Source of the DNA: Thermoanaerobaculia bacterium
Lineage (GTDB): Bacteria; Acidobacteriota; Thermoanaerobaculia; Thermoanaerobaculales; Sulfomarinibacteraceae
Length of the DNA stretch: 50,298 bases
Assembly (NCBI GenBank): GCA_027061805.1
Contig: JAMOWA010000027.1
Coordinates: forward strand, 1-50,298
Direction: 5' to 3'
Under the pieces are notes generated by a model, which saw only the letters and a list, made by a program, of their open reading frames with translations, was not told where the DNA came from and did no database searches. Below, in pieces: positions 50,227-50,298 of the stretch. Every line of letters starts with the position of its first letter. The first letter of the stretch is position 1. A program made the position numbers and the translations under genes.

Positions 50227-50298
50227 CCGTCTGGAGAGCGATCCGCCCGCTGGACGTGCTCTACCTTCGGGGCAACCGGCTGTTCGGCGCGGCGGCGG
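50223..50298 (+). CDS. cmr3: Type III-B CRISPR-Cas protein Cmr3, 5' part
   Basis: 25 codons are visible: MTVWRAIRPLDVLYLRGN, then RLFGA. The PLDVLYLRG-like start is characteristic of Cmr3, the RAMP subunit that binds the 5' tag of the crRNA. The ATG overlaps the cas10 stop (ATGA), as in other Cmr operons. The rest lies beyond the right edge. Confidence 0.8.
   Translation, partial: MTVWRAIRPLDVLYLRGNRLFGAAA

Overview
This is a high-GC (about two-thirds G+C by eye) stretch of a Gram-negative bacterial chromosome. The Gram-negative signs are RND efflux remnants, a lipoprotein signal and several secreted proteins. No rRNA or tRNA gene is present and no marker here fixes the phylum. The repeat-rich intergenic DNA and the gene mix would fit an Acidobacteriota-like lineage, but that is a guess. 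Promoters with a -35 near TTGCAA/TTGNNA and a 17-18 bp spacer are visible, and two (before the DUF4143 ATPase and before the SNF2 gene) would give leaderless mRNAs.

Layout. 1-4.8 kb is an accessory, defence-like zone: a nuclease-STAND ATPase cut by the left edge, an AAA/DUF4143 ATPase, an OGG1-like glycosylase, a nucleotidyltransferase with a small partner, and debris of IS21, IS3 and probably another transposase. 4.9-9.3 kb is a SNF2 helicase and SWIM zinc-finger pair. 10.3-19.4 kb is a heavily eroded region. It holds a copper island with an intact CopA-type ATPase, a broken DUF302 gene, a PII-SHOCT chimera, and C-terminal stubs of CusA and CusB separated by HicB-HicA modules. It also holds a NifX/MinD cluster in which two genes have been fused. 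19.5-25 kb carries nfo, an acyl-CoA dehydrogenase behind a FadR-like operator, a sensor-like membrane protein, an internally deleted decarboxylase and a PlsC acyltransferase. 25-29.5 kb is a CHAT-TPR lipoprotein convergent with an anti-sigma/ECF sigma pair. 29.5-46.3 kb is largely housekeeping: a POT transporter, valS-birA, a five-gene argS operon with every junction overlapping by 4 nt, a glycosyltransferase, secreted proteins and an M20 peptidase. From 47.0 kb a type III-B CRISPR-Cas operon begins (Cas10/Cmr2, then Cmr3 running off the right edge). No CRISPR array is visible inside the window.

Three threads run through the window. First, several short ORFs look like in-frame internal-deletion products of larger genes or gene pairs (PII-SHOCT, NifX-MinD, the decarboxylase remnant). 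Second, there are at least three families of dispersed non-coding repeats. One is a palindromic REP-like element that has landed three times inside the cas10 coding sequence. Another sits directly after stop codons. A third has a filled-site and an empty-site copy. Third, the CHAT lipoprotein/anti-sigma/sigma trio is the best candidate for a little-described signalling system, and the left-edge nuclease-STAND protein is the best candidate for a defence effector.
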